Origin: Elephas maximus indicus
Taxonomy: Eukaryota > Chordata > Mammalia > Proboscidea > Elephantidae
Length of the DNA stretch: 64,000 nucleotides
Direction: 5' to 3'
NCBI RefSeq assembly: GCF_024166365.1
Contig: NC_064839.1
Coordinates: forward strand, 32,872,378 to 32,936,377
A program made the translations under genes and the position numbers. Positions 63,172 through 64,000 of this stretch are shown piece after piece. Every line of letters starts with the position of its first letter. The first letter of the stretch is position 1. The notes under the pieces were generated by a model. That model worked only from the letters and a program-made list of their open reading frames with translations, searched no databases and was not told where the DNA came from.

Positions 63172-63327
63172 AACCAAAAACCAAACGCATTGCCACTGAG
63201 TCGATTCCAACTCATAGCGACTCTATAGGACTGAGTAAAACTGCCCCATAGAGTTTCCAAGGAGCAGCTGGTGGATTCAAACTGCCAGCCTTTTGTTGGT
63301 AGCCAAGATCTAAACCACTGTGCTGAA
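63172..63327 (-). repeat. AfroSINE, inverted, short subfamily
   Basis: 'aaaaaccaaaaaccaaacgcattgccactgagtcgattccaactcatagcgac' to 'gatctaaaccactgtgctg'. Confidence 0.93.
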
Positions 63328-63474
63328 AAACACTAAGGTAGGGCAAAAGCCCAGTGATCCCAAAACCTACTGACCACACTACCCATGCTTGCTCTGGCCA
63401 ACTCTGAGTCCTAGACCTGGCTAATGTGGGCAGGGGAAGCACAGCCTCAGAGTCCTTCCCCTTCCCCAGGCCAA

Positions 63475-63595
63475 ACTTTTGAGCCTGGGTACTGTCCCCA
63501 TTTCACAGATGACTAAGGTGAGACTCAGAGAGGGGTTCCACGTGACCAGGGCACACTGCAAGTTAGGGCTAGAACCTGGCCTTCTGGCTCCAAGT
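63475..63595 (-). repeat. MIR SINE, inverted
   Basis: 'tgtccccatttcacagatgactaaggtgagactcagagaggggttcc...gggctagaacctggccttctg'. Confidence 0.7.
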
Positions 63596-63689
63596 GAGCC
63601 CCAGGGCTTCCCCAGGCCACACGGTTAAGCCTGGAGACTGGACCAGGTTGCATCGCCTGTGCCCTTGTCTCTGGTCATGAGGAAATTAA

Positions 63690-63701
63690 CCACTAGGGGG
63701 C
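63690..63701 (+). promoter_or_regulatory. CTCF-like core motif (CCACTAGGGGGC)
   Basis: Perfect match to the CCASYAGRKGGC form, in unique GC-richer sequence 4.3 kb beyond the CDH5 3' end and in the same orientation as the motif at 18141. Confidence 0.45.
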
Positions 63702-64000
63702 AACGTGCGTCAACAAATGCTCAGCCCCCTCTGGCCCTGGCCTCTAGATGCGGAGCGCCCAGGCATCTTGGTGTGGGTCACAGGCTGAGAGAGTCCAGGG
63801 CGGCAGTCCTGGGCCAAGACAGAGTACCTGGGTCAGAAGGAAGGCGGTGCAATCTGGGCCCACAGCCCTCTTCGCTTCCCCAGCGCGGAGCTCTCATGGA
63901 GGAAGAGACCAACGGCGACCTAGTCCCCGCCGCCCAAGCGTGAGGGGGGAGGGTAAGGCGTGACCCCCAGAAGCCTTGTCCTCACCGGGAACAAAACCCA

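Noticed and set aside
63659-63963. GC-richer frames at the right edge as the first exon of a downstream gene.
   Set aside because: The stretch is short, with no clear donor or recognised protein. The next gene would be expected farther away, so there is not enough evidence.

Overview
This window is mammalian nuclear DNA, almost certainly from an afrotherian and most likely an elephant or close relative. The basis is more than two dozen copies of the tRNA-derived AfroSINE family, several pieces of an RTE-clade LINE of the kind that accompanies AfroSINEs, and long L1 3' ends of two related types that recur across the window. There is no bacterial, plasmid or phage signal and no CRISPR array.

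One protein-coding gene is recognisable and it is complete: CDH5, vascular endothelial (VE-) cadherin, on the + strand. A GC-rich promoter-like block lies near 23.43-23.57 kb, with GATA-type, AACAGGAA (ETS / FOX:ETS-like) and GC-box motifs and no TATA box. It precedes a non-coding exon 1 ending at 23659. Eleven coding exons follow (34022-34228, 43638-43926, 45143-45259, 46189-46353, 47340-47527, 47731-47981, 51683-51825, 53199-53323, 53644-53752, 56455-56700, 57066-57580). Their phases are consistent throughout and join into 2355 nt, a 784-residue protein with stop, the same length as human VE-cadherin. It has a signal peptide, a propeptide with a furin site, the mature start with W2/W4 of type II cadherins, five EC repeats, one transmembrane helix and the p120/beta-catenin-binding tail. 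The 3' UTR runs to an AATAAA at 59326-59331.

Layout: 1-23.4 kb is intergenic, dense in AfroSINE, RTE, L1, MIR and MER5A-like repeats, with a few non-repetitive AT-rich blocks that look like regulatory candidates (about 7.05-7.15 and 15.95-16.21 kb). 23.66-34.0 kb is intron 1. It contains the most unexpected item, an apparent partial duplicate of coding exon 2 at 32833-32964 (acceptor, start codon and signal-peptide code, then a stop), about 1.2 kb upstream of the real exon. Intron 2 starts with a 0.7 kb GAT/GGT array with an 84-bp higher-order period, then carries a 2.2 kb L1 3' portion with nested AfroSINEs and two further L1 3' ends. Introns 3-11 are shorter; introns 7 and 10 carry more LINE sequence. 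59.4-64.0 kb is downstream intergenic DNA with antisense L1, an unidentified LTR-like element, one AfroSINE and a CTCF-like motif at 63690.

Exon assignments rest on reading-frame continuity, splice dinucleotides and recognition of the VE-cadherin protein. Repeat names rest on recognised consensus features, and repeat boundaries are approximate, usually within 5-20 bases.
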